Below, in pieces: positions 14,859 through 14,859 of a stretch of DNA of 14,859 nt; within the stretch, counting starts at the first letter, position 1, and every line of letters starts with the position of its first letter. The position numbers and the translations under genes were made by a program. Under the pieces are notes generated by a model, which was given only the letters and a program-made list of their open reading frames with translations, searched no databases and was not told where the DNA came from. This DNA comes from JBOGGX01 sp050744245 (lineage in GTDB: Bacteria > Actinomycetota > Acidimicrobiia > Acidimicrobiales > JBOGGX01). The stretch covers positions 1-14,859 of the forward strand of contig JBOGGX010000261.1 of the NCBI GenBank assembly GCA_050744245.1. The letters run 5' to 3'.

Positions 14859-14859
14859 C

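Overview
The window is a gene-dense, high-GC stretch (about 70% or more G+C in the coding parts) whose third codon positions are almost all G or C. Codon bias, GTG starts, a soluble zinc-finger anti-sigma factor and tight ATGA gene overlaps point to a chromosomal segment of an actinobacterium. A deep-branching lineage such as Acidimicrobiia seems more likely than a classical Streptomyces or Mycobacterium, but this placement is an inference from gene content and style, not a measurement.

Layout. Positions 1-268 carry no convincing gene: a lower-GC edge (1-180) and two strong GC hairpins (186-204, 243-268) that probably end the leftward operon. From 269 to 6907 everything is on the minus strand. 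In transcription order it reads: an ECF sigma factor, a small zinc-finger anti-sigma factor, then a complete seven-gene Mrp/Mnh Na+/H+ antiporter operon in canonical order (A, B, C, D, E, F, G). The sigma and anti-sigma genes are 3 nt apart. The anti-sigma gene is 13 nt from mrpA, and A/B, B/C, C/D, D/E and E/F overlap by 4 nt each. A 72-nt divergent gap (6908-6979) separates this block from a plus-strand pair: an alpha/beta hydrolase and ribulose-phosphate 3-epimerase (stop and start overlap as TGATG). The rpe gene converges on, and overlaps by 32 bp, the end of a minus-strand pair for double-strand-break processing. This pair is an AddA-type helicase-nuclease and, upstream of it, an AddB-type nuclease with an iron-sulfur cysteine signature that runs off the right edge.

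How the genes work together. The seven Mrp products form one membrane complex that exports Na+ in exchange for protons. The sigma/anti-sigma pair at the head of the same transcript suggests a stress-responsive switch tied to ion or pH homeostasis; this is the most interesting arrangement in the window. AddB and AddA would form a heterodimer that unwinds and resects broken DNA ends for RecA loading. Rpe is a core pentose-phosphate or Calvin-cycle enzyme, here with an unusual metal-ligand substitution and a small arginine-rich insertion.

No tRNA, rRNA, CRISPR array, insertion sequence or phage gene was recognised. I found no entirely new system. The leads best worth testing are the sigma/anti-sigma/Mrp cluster and the atypical Rpe.
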